The notes: a model not told the origin generated them from the letters alone. Shown: positions 26,384 to 34,963, counted from the first letter of the stretch. The stretch is 64,000 nt of DNA from Streptomyces sp. NBC_01304 (GCF_035975855.1 NZ_CP109055.1:3782001-3846000), one strand, 5' to 3'. Translations and numbers: made by a program.

Positions 26384-27550
26384 GTGCAACGTGCAGCTGT
26401 GACGGCCGTGTTGGCCGCGGCCGCGCTACTCCTGTCCGCCTGCTCCGGGGGCGGGGACGGCGAGCCGAAGAGCGGCAAGAGCCCTTCGTCGAGCCCGGCC
26501 AAGCCCGACAAGAGCAGCTCTCCCCCGGCCGATCCGGACGCCCCGCCCGCCAAGGGTTCGGTGAAGGTGCTCGGCACGGTGACCGAGGACCTCAAGTCCC
26601 CCTGGGGCCTGGCCCCGTTGCCGGACGGCGGCCTGCTCGTCTCCTCGCGGGACGAGGCCACGATCACCCGGATCGACGAGGAGAGCGGCAAGAAGACCGA
26701 GCTCGGCTCCGTGCCCGGCGTGGCCCCGGGCGGCGAGGGCGGCCTGCTCGGCCTCGCCCTGTCTCCCGAGTACGCCTCGGACCACATGGTGTACGCGTAC
26801 TTCACCACGGCCTCCGACAACCGCATCGCCCGCTTCCTCTACGACGAGAAGAAGCCCGCCGGTCAGCAACTCGGCGCACCCGACACGATCTTGCGGGGCA
26901 TTCCCAAGGGGATGAACCACAACGGCGGGCGGATCGCCTTCGGCCCGGACAAGCAGCTGTACGCGGGCACGGGCGAGACGGGTGAGACAGGGCTCGCTCA
27001 GGACAAGAAGTCCCTCGGCGGGAAGATCCTGCGGATGACACCGGAGGGCCAACCCTCCCCGGGCAATCCAGAGGCCGACTCGGTCGTCTACTCACTGGGC
27101 CATCGCAACGTCCAGGGCCTGGCCTGGGACAAGAAGCAGCGCCTGTGGGCCTCGGAGTTCGGGCAGGACACCTGGGACGAGCTGAACCTGATCGGTCCGG
27201 GCAAGAACTACGGCTGGCCCGACGTGGAGGGCAAGGGCGAGGACGGCTCCCCGGAGTTCGTGAACCCGGTGGCCCAGTGGAAGACGGACGACGCCTCACC
27301 CAGCGGAATCGCCTGGACCAAGGGCTCGATCTGGATGGCGGGGCTCGGCGGCAAGCGACTGTGGCGGATCCCGCTGAACGACACGAAGCCACTGGCCGAG
27401 CCCGAGGCCTTCCTGGAGGACAAGTACGGACGGCTGCGGACCGTGGTCGCGGCCGGCGGGGACAAGCTGTGGCTGGTGACGAGCGAGACCGACAGCCGGG
27501 GGACGCCTGAGGCGGGGGACGATCGGATTTTGCGGGTGGAGGTTCGGTAG
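26384..27550 (+). CDS. PQQ-dependent sugar dehydrogenase-like lipoprotein
   Basis: 388-residue exported protein with a lipoprotein signal (QRAAVTAVLAAAALLLSAC, acylated Cys at residue 20), a Pro/Ser/Lys linker, and a six-bladed beta-propeller of the soluble glucose/sorbosone dehydrogenase family. Typical blade motifs are SPWGLAPLPDGGLLVSSRD, GEGGLLGLALSP, MNHNGGRIAFGPDKQLYAGTG (with the putative catalytic His) and LWASEFGQDTWDELN. It would oxidise aldoses outside the membrane if PQQ is available; the actual cofactor is not shown. GTG 26384 is chosen because AAGGGA precedes it and the signal peptide begins immediately. Confidence 0.9.
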   Translation: MQRAAVTAVLAAAALLLSACSGGGDGEPKSGKSPSSSPAKPDKSSSPPADPDAPPAKGSVKVLGTVTEDLKSPWGLAPLPDGGLLVSSRDEATITRIDEESGKKTELGSVPGVAPGGEGGLLGLALSPEYASDHMVYAYFTTASDNRIARFLYDEKKPAGQQLGAPDTILRGIPKGMNHNGGRIAFGPDKQLYAGTGETGETGLAQDKKSLGGKILRMTPEGQPSPGNPEADSVVYSLGHRNVQGLAWDKKQRLWASEFGQDTWDELNLIGPGKNYGWPDVEGKGEDGSPEFVNPVAQWKTDDASPSGIAWTKGSIWMAGLGGKRLWRIPLNDTKPLAEPEAFLEDKYGRLRTVVAAGGDKLWLVTSETDSRGTPEAGDDRILRVEVR

Positions 27551-27852
27551 GGCTGGGCTGGGCTGGCCTGAGCTGGGTGGGTGGGCCTGGCCCGGGTGGG
27601 GCTCGGCGAGCTCGGCGGGGGCGGGCTCGGCGGGGGCGAGGAGGGCGCGGCGGGGGCGAGGAGGGCGCGGCGGAGGTGCGGCGGGGCGAGGCGGGGCGGA
27701 ACGGGAGCCCGGCAGGGCGAGGCAGGGGCCGCGAGGAGGGCGAGGCGGAGGCCCGGCAGGGCGAAGCGCAGGCCCGGCAGGGCGAGGCAGGGGCCGCGAG
27801 GAGGGCCCCCGCCCCTGCGAGGGCGGGCCCGCGGCGGGGGCCGAGGGATGTG
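27551..27852. repeat. G-rich direct-repeat region downstream of the dehydrogenase gene
   Basis: Low-complexity G/GC sequence of CTGGG, GGCGGGGGCGAG and GGCGAGGCG iterations. A perfect 35-bp direct repeat occurs at 27707-27741 and 27772-27806 (beginning GCCCGGCAGGGCGAGGCAGG). No coding signal is convincing in any frame. Confidence 0.8.
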
Positions 27853-27909
27853 GGGGGAAACGGGCACAAACTAGGCCCATATGTCGCTTTTGCTTGCCCG
27901 GTTTCCCCC
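27853..27909. terminator. Bidirectional terminator between dehydrogenase and LAL genes
   Basis: GGGGGAAACGGGC (27853-27865) pairs with GCCCGGTTTCCCCC (27896-27909) with one bulged G, and a loop of about 30 nt, between two convergent genes. Confidence 0.6.
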
Positions 27910-28004
27910 ACTCGCTCGCAGCCGCGCCCCGCTCCGGCGGCCCGCCGCGCGGATGACCGGGCGGCGGGAAGAGGCCGGCCGGTGCGGGCAGCCCAAACGC
28001 GGGG

Positions 28005-31000
28005 TCAGACGCGTTCCGCCGGGAAGAGGCGGAGGCGGTGGGACAGTGCCGCTGCCTCGCCGCGGCCTGAAACACCCAGCTTGGCAAGGATGTTGGACAC
28101 GTGGACGCTCGCCGTCTTCGGGGAGATGAAGAGCTCCTCCGCGATCTGACGGTTGCTGCGGCCCGCCGCGACCAGGCGCAGGACGTCCCGCTCCCGGCTG
28201 GTGAGGCCGAACTCCTCGACCGGGTCGGGCAGGGCGGCTTGGGCGGGCTCGGCCGGGGCGCCGTTCACCCGAGGGCCGGAGCCGTACGTCGCATCGGTCA
28301 GGGGCAGCCTGGCCCGCTGGGCGAGCAGGGCGATGTCCTCGGCCAGCGGGCGGGCTCTCAGGCGGTCGGCCGTGGCCTTGGCCTCGCGAAGGAGCTGGGC
28401 CGCGCGGGTGCGGTCGGCCTCGCCCTGGCCCGCGGCGAGAAGGGCCTCGGCCAGGTGGCGCCGGACGCGGGCGAGGTCGTAGGGACGGCCGAGGGGCGCG
28501 AACGCGTGGGCGGCCTCGGTCCAGTCGTCGGGGGTGTCCCGGCCCTCGGCGCGCAGCAGTTCGGCGCGCAGCCACCGGTCGTGGGCGGCCCAGATGGGCG
28601 CCGACACGACCAGGCGCTTCGCGGCCGCCCGGATCCGGTCGAGGGTCTCGGCACGGCCCGCCTCGGCGGCGGGCAGCCCGCGGGCCTCGGCCTCCGCGGT
28701 GGCGGCGGCGAGGAACAGGGGCCAGTGGTAGCGCTGTTCACCGGCCGGCAGGCCCCGGTCGAGGACGCGCTGCAGCTCGGCGCGGGCGTCGAGGACACGG
28801 CCCTCGGCTGCGGCGATCCCGATGGAGATGCGGTTCAGGGGGAGGGAGTACTGGGGTTGGGGGTCGTGACTGCCGTAGTGCTCGAGGGCCGCGGCCAGAT
28901 GGCCGGCCGAAGCGGCCAGGTCGCCGCGGAACAGGGCGATCCGGGCCCGCCGTTCGGAGGCGGAGCCGCGGGGCTTGATGCTGAGGGTGATGCGCTCGGC
29001 CTCCGCAGCGGCCTCGATCGCCTCGTCCCAGCGGCCGACGGAGATCAGCGACTCGGCCTGGTTCGCCCGGACCCAGCCCGCCGTGTCCAACAGGCCGTAC
29101 TTGCGGCAGAATTCGATGCCCTCGTCCGCCACCCGCACGGCGTCCGCGGAGCGGCCGTTGCCCTCCAGGTTCGAGGGCAGATTGATGTGGATGCGGGACA
29201 GGTCCCCGACCATGCCGTGCCTGAAGACGCGATCCCGGATCTCGTACATCTCCGCGAACCCGGCCTCGGCGTCCCCCGAGTCGACGAGGAGCCCGCCCCG
29301 GGTGAGCCGGGCGTTCAGCTCGATGTCGGCGGCGCCGACCATGCGCGCGTACTCCACGGCCTGCTCGGCCGCGGCCAGCGTCTCCGGGCCCGGGTCGTGC
29401 AGCATGCCCCAGGAGGCCCGGTGCGTGAGCACATCCGCGTGCACCGCGGACGGCGGGAGGCCGCGCACCAGCTCCTGCGCCTTGGCTATCTCGTCCCAGC
29501 CGTTGCCCCGCCCGAGGGTCGACACCAGACGGGAGCGCTGGATCCAGAACCAGGCCATGCGCAGCGAATCGGGCTCCCCCGTCTCCTCCTCGAGCGACTG
29601 CAGGGCCCGCTTCGTGGTCTTCAGGGCGCGTTCCCGCTCTCCGGCCAGGCGGCCGGCGACGCAGGCCTCGGCCATCAGGTCGAGGTAGTTCAGCGGGTGG
29701 GTCTCGGGGTCGCAGCCGCAGGGCGGGTAGGCGCCCGCGTAGTCGGCGGGGCGCAGGCGGCCGCGTACGTCGTCGGGGGCTTCCTCCCACAGCTCCATCG
29801 CGCGCTCCAGGAGGCGCAGTTGCTCGGCGTAGGCGTGCCGCTGCCGGGCCTCGACCGCCGCGCTCAGGACGGCGGGCAGGGCCTTGGCCGCGTCGTGCGC
29901 GTGGTACCAGTAGCTGGCGAGCCGGGGTGCGCGTTCGTCGGCGCGGACCAGGGTGGGGGTCTGCTCCAGGGCCTGCGCGTACCGCCGGTTGAGCCGGGAG
30001 CGCTCGCCGGGGAGCAGGTCGTCGCTGACCGCCTCGCGTACCAGGGAGTGCCGGAAGCGGTAGCCGTCGCCCTCGGGGGTGGTGAGCAGGAGGTTGGCGC
30101 CGACGGCCGCGCGCAGGGCCTCGATCAGGTCGTCCTCGGCGAGCCGGGAGACGGCGGCGAGGAGTTCGTACTCGACGGCGGAGCCGCCCTCGGCGACGAT
30201 CCTCGCCACTCGCTGGGCGTCGTCGGGCAGCGCCTCGACGCGGACGAGCAGCAGGTCGCGCAGCGAGTCGGACAGGCCCATGGCGCTGTCGTCGCCGCAG
30301 GCGCAGGCGAGTTCCTCGACGAAGAAGGCGTTGCCGTCCGAGCGGTCGAAGACGCGGTCCACCAGGGACTGTTCGGGCTCGGCGGCCAGGATGCCGGCGA
30401 GTTGGCGGCTTACTTCCGTGCGGGTGAAGCGGGCGAGCTCGATGCGGCGGACCGTGCGCATCCGGTCGAGTTCGGCGATCAGGGGGCGCAGGGGGTGGCG
30501 GCGGTGGATGTCGTCCGCGCGGTAGGTGGCGATCACGACGAGGCGGCCGCTGCGCAGGGTGCGGAAGAGGTAGGCGAGGAGGTGGCGGGTGGAGGCGTCG
30601 GCCCAGTGCAGGTCTTCGAGGGCGATCACCACGGTGCGGTCCGCGGCGATGCGCTCCAGGAGGCGGGCGGTGAGTTCGAAGAGGCGGGCCATGCCCTCCT
30701 CGTCGTGCCGGCCCTGTCTGCCCGGGGCGTTGGCACCGGTCTCGCCGAGCTCTGGCAGGAGCCGGGCGAGCTCCTCCTCCTGGCCCGCGGCCGCGGCGGC
30801 CACTTCGTCCGGCAACTGACGCCGCAAAGCACGCAAAGCGGTGGAGAACGGGGCGAACGGCAATCCGTCGGCCCCCACTTCGACACAGCCGCCGAGCACC
30901 ACCACGGCGTCCTCGCGGCAGGACGCGGCAAGGAACTCCTCGACGAGCCGGGTCTTTCCGACGCCGGCCTCGCCGCCGAGCAGCAACGCCTGCGGCTCGC

Positions 31001-31364
31001 CCGCGGCGGCGCGGGCGAGCGCATCGTTCAAGACGGCCAGTTCGCCGGCACGGCCGACGAACACGGGGCTCAGGGACCTGGTCTCCACAGCACGGAGCAT
31101 CGCACAGGGGTCCGACAGTGCGGCACCCGTGCCCGCAATGATCGTCGTCACGCGGTCCCCACCGGTCGGAATGACCGTCGTCACGCGATCCCCTGCCGTC
31201 GAAACGGCCGTCGTCACGCGGTCGCCGCCTGTCGGAGCGACCGTCGTCACGCGGTCCCCGGCCGGGGCGATCGGCTGCACGGCCTCGGCCGCGACGGCCG
31301 TGGTCCCGCCTCCCCCGGCGGGGGAAACCGACTGCACTGTCCCGGCCGGGACATCCCTCGTCAC
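28005..31364 (-). CDS. LAL-type (large ATP-binding) LuxR-family regulator
   Basis: About 1119 residues: AAA/STAND ATPase with Walker A GGEAGVGKTR (about 130-139) and Walker B region VIALEDLHWAD, a long TPR-like helical middle, and a C-terminal LuxR helix-turn-helix (LTSRERDVLRLVAAGRSNRQ...ASVHVSNILAKL). LAL proteins switch on catabolic or antibiotic clusters after inducer and ATP binding; the target is unknown. The GTG at 31364 overlaps the stop of the upstream 59-codon gene (GTGA), so I infer coupling; this start includes four 11-residue repeats (GDRVTT motif, residues about 36-80). The alternative start ATG 31100 would give the conserved core alone. Confidence 0.85.
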   Translation of the reverse strand: MTRDVPAGTVQSVSPAGGGGTTAVAAEAVQPIAPAGDRVTTVAPTGGDRVTTAVSTAGDRVTTVIPTGGDRVTTIIAGTGAALSDPCAMLRAVETRSLSPVFVGRAGELAVLNDALARAAAGEPQALLLGGEAGVGKTRLVEEFLAASCREDAVVVLGGCVEVGADGLPFAPFSTALRALRRQLPDEVAAAAAGQEEELARLLPELGETGANAPGRQGRHDEEGMARLFELTARLLERIAADRTVVIALEDLHWADASTRHLLAYLFRTLRSGRLVVIATYRADDIHRRHPLRPLIAELDRMRTVRRIELARFTRTEVSRQLAGILAAEPEQSLVDRVFDRSDGNAFFVEELACACGDDSAMGLSDSLRDLLLVRVEALPDDAQRVARIVAEGGSAVEYELLAAVSRLAEDDLIEALRAAVGANLLLTTPEGDGYRFRHSLVREAVSDDLLPGERSRLNRRYAQALEQTPTLVRADERAPRLASYWYHAHDAAKALPAVLSAAVEARQRHAYAEQLRLLERAMELWEEAPDDVRGRLRPADYAGAYPPCGCDPETHPLNYLDLMAEACVAGRLAGERERALKTTKRALQSLEEETGEPDSLRMAWFWIQRSRLVSTLGRGNGWDEIAKAQELVRGLPPSAVHADVLTHRASWGMLHDPGPETLAAAEQAVEYARMVGAADIELNARLTRGGLLVDSGDAEAGFAEMYEIRDRVFRHGMVGDLSRIHINLPSNLEGNGRSADAVRVADEGIEFCRKYGLLDTAGWVRANQAESLISVGRWDEAIEAAAEAERITLSIKPRGSASERRARIALFRGDLAASAGHLAAALEHYGSHDPQPQYSLPLNRISIGIAAAEGRVLDARAELQRVLDRGLPAGEQRYHWPLFLAAATAEAEARGLPAAEAGRAETLDRIRAAAKRLVVSAPIWAAHDRWLRAELLRAEGRDTPDDWTEAAHAFAPLGRPYDLARVRRHLAEALLAAGQGEADRTRAAQLLREAKATADRLRARPLAEDIALLAQRARLPLTDATYGSGPRVNGAPAEPAQAALPDPVEEFGLTSRERDVLRLVAAGRSNRQIAEELFISPKTASVHVSNILAKLGVSGRGEAAALSHRLRLFPAERV
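31143..31264 (-). repeat. Four in-frame 33-bp repeats at the LAL N-terminus
   Basis: CGTCGTCACGCG recurs at 31143, 31176, 31209 and 31242, an exact 33-bp period, encoding four 11-residue units GDRVTT-x-x-x-T-G. Upstream units lacking the full motif (VQSVSPAGG, VQPIAPAGD) look like older copies. Confidence 0.85.
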
Positions 31365-31540
31365 GCCGCGCGGGCGAAGCGGGACCGCAGGGTGGTGGTC
31401 ACCCGCCTCTCCGATTCGTGGTCGGCCGACCGGCGGGCCTTGCGGGCGCCGCGGACCTCGTTGGCCAGGCGGTGCTCGGCGGCCTGGCGGACGCGCTCGG
31501 TGTGGAGGACCTTGGCCTGCTGCATTTCGTTGGCGAACAT
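31361..31540 (-). CDS. Small basic helical protein upstream of the LAL regulator
   Basis: 59 residues, from ATG 31540 (after GGGGAGAACAAG) to TGA 31361-31363. It begins MFANEMQQAKVLHTERVRQA and is rich in Arg/Ala/Glu (Arg-Ala-Arg-Lys clusters), predicted as one or two long helices. 57 of 59 third codon positions are G or C, strong evidence of translation. Its stop overlaps the LAL GTG by 4 bp, so the two are translationally coupled. I do not recognise a family; a nucleic-acid-binding or regulator-partner role is conceivable but unsupported. Confidence 0.75.
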   Translation of the reverse strand: MFANEMQQAKVLHTERVRQAAEHRLANEVRGARKARRSADHESERRVTTTLRSRFARAA

Positions 31541-31693
31541 CTTGTTCTCCCCTGGAGGTTGGGGCTTCGCTCTCCGCGTCGCCCTCGCTCTTTGCGATGT
31601 CTCTACTTTCGCGTCCCAGGGGGTGTCGCCACATCGGGAGTTCGCCGCATCTCTGAGGTCACAGGGGACTTAGGTCTAAGGCTCCTAAGGCGA

Positions 31694-31753
31694 AGGGGCC
31701 TTAGGGCGACGTAAGGCAGCTGCGGTGCTGCCTTACGAAGCCCCAAGGCCCCT
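31694..31753. terminator. Nested hairpin with CCTTAGG motifs
   Basis: Outer arms AGGGGCCTT/AAGGCCCCT (31694-31702 / 31745-31753) and inner perfect 11-bp arms CGTAAGGCAGC/GCTGCCTTACG (31710-31720 / 31727-31737). It lies between the acidic membrane protein gene and the small basic gene, both on the minus strand, and probably terminates the former. An alternative pairing CCTAAGG/CCTTAGG (31684-31690 / 31699-31705) competes with the outer arm. Confidence 0.7.
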
Positions 31754-31775
31754 CAGGTGTCGGGTCTCGGCTGCC

Positions 31776-32432
31776 TTAGGAAGGCGCGGACGGGAGGCCG
31801 AGCAGGAGGTCGGTGTACTTGGCGAGGGCGAGGAGTACGCCGATGACGCCGAGCGCGACCCCGGCCCAGGCCACGGACTTGATCCACGGAGCCTGGATCC
31901 GGCCCGGCGCACCGAAGGCGGGGCGGGCGAGGACGAAGGCGCCGATGAGGAGGGCCGCCAGCGCGAAGGCGCCGCCGATGAGGGCGGTGAGGTGCCACTG
32001 GTTGCCGTAGAGCGCCTCGATCTGCTTGGCGACACCGGCGGTCTGGGCGGTCTCCAGCTGGCCGACCAGGTTGGAGCGGGCGGCGGCGACGGTGCCGACC
32101 CAGCTGCCGGTGAGCGCGACGATGCCGAGCCCCGCGGAGACGATCGCGGCGGCGCCCTGGCCGACCCCGGCGGAGGCCGGAGCGGCCTCGGCGGCGAGCT
32201 CGGCGTCGTCGAGGTCGTCGAGCTCGTCGTCCTCCAGGTCGCCGTCGCTCAGCTCGGGCTGCTTCCCCTGCCCGGCGTCGGCATCGGCGTCGCCCTTCGA
32301 CAGCGGCGCGGCCGGGGCCGTCTCGCCCTCGGCGCTCTTCGCCCCGGCCGCCGCGGTGGTCTCCTCGGACGTGGCGGCGTCCGCCGTCGCGTCGGGCTTC
32401 TGCAGCTTGTCCGTCTTGGTCTCAGTGCTCAT
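31776..32432 (-). CDS. Acidic-tailed membrane protein, function unknown
   Basis: 218 residues. The first ~95 are disordered and highly acidic (DGDLEDDELDDLDDAELAAE); the rest holds about four hydrophobic segments, two of them at the C-terminus, with short Gly/Ala-rich loops. I do not recognise a family with assigned function. ATG 32432 lies exactly 7 nt after TAGCGT (32440-32445) with no Shine-Dalgarno, so a leaderless transcript is likely. It lies 80 bp downstream of the MMPL gene on the same strand. Confidence 0.8.
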   Translation of the reverse strand: MSTETKTDKLQKPDATADAATSEETTAAAGAKSAEGETAPAAPLSKGDADADAGQGKQPELSDGDLEDDELDDLDDAELAAEAAPASAGVGQGAAAIVSAGLGIVALTGSWVGTVAAARSNLVGQLETAQTAGVAKQIEALYGNQWHLTALIGGAFALAALLIGAFVLARPAFGAPGRIQAPWIKSVAWAGVALGVIGVLLALAKYTDLLLGLPSAPS

Positions 32433-32439
32433 CTTGCGC

Positions 32440-32445
32440 ACGCTA
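32440..32445 (-). promoter_or_regulatory. -10 box of a leaderless gene
   Basis: TAGCGT on the minus strand, 7 nt (GCGCAAG) before ATG 32432. The context CCTAGCGTGC resembles the box at 56050-56055. Confidence 0.4.
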
Positions 32446-32512
32446 GGTGCCGAGTCTGAGAGCTCCCTTTGCGTAAATGAGAACTTCCTTAACGGAGGCG
32501 GACAGCCGGAAG

Positions 32513-34726
32513 CTAACGGAGGTGGGCCGCCGGAACCTCCGGCTCCCCCGTACGCTGCCCGGGCACCGCAGCCCCCGCCCGGCACTCCGGCGGCTCGATG
32601 CTGATGCGCGGCAGCCAGCGGTCGAGCCGGCGCGGCAGCCACCAGTTGGCGCCGCCCAGCATGTGCATCAGGGCCGGCACCAGCAACGTACGCAGGACGA
32701 AAGCGTCCAGGGCGACGGCGGCGGCGAGCGCGATGCCGAACATCGCGATCACCCGGTCCCCGCTGAGCACGAAGGCGAGGAAGACCGAAATCATGATCAC
32801 CGCCGCGGAGTTGATCACGCGGCTGGTCTCGGCGAGCCCGACCCGGACGGCCCGCCGGTTGTCACCGGTCTCCAGCCACTCCTCGTACATGCGGCTGACC
32901 AGGAAGACCTGGTAGTCCATCGAGAGCCCGAACAGCACCGACACCATGATCACGGGCAGGAAGGGCTCGATCGGGCCCGCCCGGCCGAGGCCGAGCAGCT
33001 CGCTCCCCCAGCCCCACTGGAAGATCGCGACGACGACCCCGAAGGCGGCGGCGACCGCGGCGACGTTCATCGCGGCGGCCTTGAGGGGTATGCCGATCGA
33101 GCGGAAGGCGAGCAGGAGCAGCAGACAGCCGAGGCCGATCACGACGCCCACGAACAGCGGGAGCTTGCCGACGATGATCTCGGCGAAGTCGTCATAGCCG
33201 GCCGTGATGCCACCGACGTACACCTCGAGCGAGGACCCTGATGCGGCCTTCGGCAGCACCTCGCCGCGCAGCTTGTCGACCAGGTCGCTGGTGGCGGCCG
33301 ACTGCGGGGCCGAGTCCGGTACGACGGTGAGGAAACCGATCTCGCCGGTTCGGTCGTACGTCACCGGGGTCACGGCCGAGACGCCGTCCGTGCCGCGAAG
33401 GGTGGTGGCGAGCTTGTCGAGCGCGAGCTTGTCCTCGGCGCCGTGCACCTCGCCGACCAGGGTGAGCGGGCCGTTCACGCCGGGCCCGAAACCGTCGGCA
33501 AGGAGGTCGTACGCCTGTCGCGTGGTCGACGAGGTGGGGCCGTTGCCCTGGTCGGACGTGCCGAGCCGGAGCGAGAGCGTGGGCAGGGCAAGCCCCGCCA
33601 TCACCAGCAGAGCGATCGCGCCGAGCAGCTTGGGGCGGCGCTCGACGAAGGCCGACCAGCGGGCGGCGAAGCCGGTGGGCGGCTCGGGCTGCGGTCCGTG
33701 TTCGGCGAGCTTGCGGCGCTCCCTTCGCGACAACGCGCGCGTGCCGATGAAGGACAGCAGGGCGGGCAGCAGCGTCACCGAGGCGGCGACCGTGAGCACC
33801 ACGGTCAGCGAGGCGGCGATCGCGACCCCGTTGAGGAAGCTCAGGCGCAGGATCAGCATGCCGAGCAGGGCTATGCACACGGTGGCGCCCGCGAAGACGA
33901 CGGCGCGGCCGGTGGTGGCGACGGCGCTCGAAGCCGCCTCGGCCACGGACAGGCCACGCTTCAGTCCGCGGCGGTGCCGGGTCACGATGAACAGCGCGTA
34001 GTCGATGCCGACGCCGAGCCCGATCAGCATGCCCAGCATCGGCGCGAAGTCGGCGACCGTCATGACATGCCCGAGCAGCACGATGCCCGCATAGGCGGTG
34101 CCGACGCTGACCAGGGCGGTCGCGATCGGCAGCACACTGGCCGCGAGGGAGCCGAAGGCGAGGAAGAGCACGACGGCCGCGACGACCACGCCGACGACCT
34201 CGGCGATGTGCCCCTGCGGCGCCTCGGTGAGCCCTACGGCGGTGCCGCCCAGTTCGACCTGGAGGCCGTCGGCCCGCGCGTCCTGCGCGGTGTCCACGAC
34301 GCGCTGGGCGTCGGCCCTGGCGATGTCGTGGGCGGGCTTGTCGAAGGTGACGGCGGCGTAGGCGGTGTGCCGGTCCTTGCTGATCTGGCCGGCGCCCTCG
34401 GCGCGATAGGGGCTGGTGACGGAGGCCACTCCGGGCAGCTCGGCGATCTTGTCGAGGGTGCGGGTCATCGTCTGCTGGACGCCCGCCTCGTCGACGGTGC
34501 CGCCGCTGGTGTGCCAGACGACCGTGTCGGTGTCGCCGCCGAGGTCCTTGAAGCCCTCCCTGAGGAGGTTCGTGGCGCGGCCCGACTCGGTGCCGGGGAC
34601 CTCGTAGTTGTTCGAGTACGCGGAACCCGCGACGGCCGCCGCGGCGCTGACACCGCCCAGGGCGAGCAGCCACAGCAGGACGGTGGCAAGGCGGTTCCTG
34701 ACGCACCACCGTGCGAGTGCGGCCAC
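32513..34726 (-). CDS. MMPL-family RND transporter
   Basis: 737-residue exporter with the duplicated RND topology: one N-terminal helix (LATVLLWLLALGGVSAAAAV), a large extracytoplasmic domain, five helices around VGVGIDYALFIVTRHRRGL, then a second domain and five helices with FGLSMDYQVFLVSRMYEEW. The Asp-Tyr pairs in these motifs are the proton-relay positions of MMPL proteins. Such proteins export lipids or hydrophobic metabolites. The C-terminus is a short basic/Pro-rich cytoplasmic tail. A 16-bp perfect palindrome lies 77 bp upstream. Confidence 0.92.
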   Translation of the reverse strand: MAALARWCVRNRLATVLLWLLALGGVSAAAAVAGSAYSNNYEVPGTESGRATNLLREGFKDLGGDTDTVVWHTSGGTVDEAGVQQTMTRTLDKIAELPGVASVTSPYRAEGAGQISKDRHTAYAAVTFDKPAHDIARADAQRVVDTAQDARADGLQVELGGTAVGLTEAPQGHIAEVVGVVVAAVVLFLAFGSLAASVLPIATALVSVGTAYAGIVLLGHVMTVADFAPMLGMLIGLGVGIDYALFIVTRHRRGLKRGLSVAEAASSAVATTGRAVVFAGATVCIALLGMLILRLSFLNGVAIAASLTVVLTVAASVTLLPALLSFIGTRALSRRERRKLAEHGPQPEPPTGFAARWSAFVERRPKLLGAIALLVMAGLALPTLSLRLGTSDQGNGPTSSTTRQAYDLLADGFGPGVNGPLTLVGEVHGAEDKLALDKLATTLRGTDGVSAVTPVTYDRTGEIGFLTVVPDSAPQSAATSDLVDKLRGEVLPKAASGSSLEVYVGGITAGYDDFAEIIVGKLPLFVGVVIGLGCLLLLLAFRSIGIPLKAAAMNVAAVAAAFGVVVAIFQWGWGSELLGLGRAGPIEPFLPVIMVSVLFGLSMDYQVFLVSRMYEEWLETGDNRRAVRVGLAETSRVINSAAVIMISVFLAFVLSGDRVIAMFGIALAAAVALDAFVLRTLLVPALMHMLGGANWWLPRRLDRWLPRISIEPPECRAGAAVPGQRTGEPEVPAAHLR

Positions 34727-34802
34727 GAGCTGCTCCCTGGAGTCTTGCGAGGATCTCTTTCGGGAACGGCCCGGAAAGAACGCTTACCTCTTGCGGAGGA
34801 CC

Positions 34803-34818
34803 GATCCCCTAGGGGATC
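34803..34818. promoter_or_regulatory. 16-bp perfect palindrome upstream of the MMPL gene
   Basis: GATCCCCTAGGGGATC, 77 bp before the MMPL start on the minus strand. A dimeric repressor operator is plausible, although no regulator gene is adjacent. Confidence 0.45.
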
Positions 34819-34903
34819 ACGTCCAGGGAGTCACTCTTACAGCCAGAAATGATCCTTTGTCCCTTTCGTGTCCTGACTCACAGGACTACCGGAGGGTCAG
34901 GTG

Positions 34904-34957
34904 CCGTTGGTCCCGGGCCCCGGCTCGCAGGTGTGCGCCGGGGCCCGGGACCAACGG
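34904..34957 (-). terminator. Phospholipase C terminator
   Basis: Perfect 21-bp stem (34904-34924 / 34937-34957, starting CCGTTGGTCCCGGGCC) with a 12-nt loop, 7 nt after the phospholipase stop. It also isolates the MMPL promoter region. Confidence 0.88.
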
Positions 34958-34963
34958 CCGTCG

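Noticed and set aside
25535..26389. Long open frame on the minus strand reading as a collagen-like, Pro-rich protein
   Set aside because: All minus-strand frames are open here because of the 15-bp repeat; no start signal, signal peptide or domain was seen.
28101..31673. Very long plus-strand frame opposite the LAL gene
   Set aside because: Antisense shadow of a real gene in high-GC DNA; the minus strand carries Walker and HTH motifs and the plus strand none.
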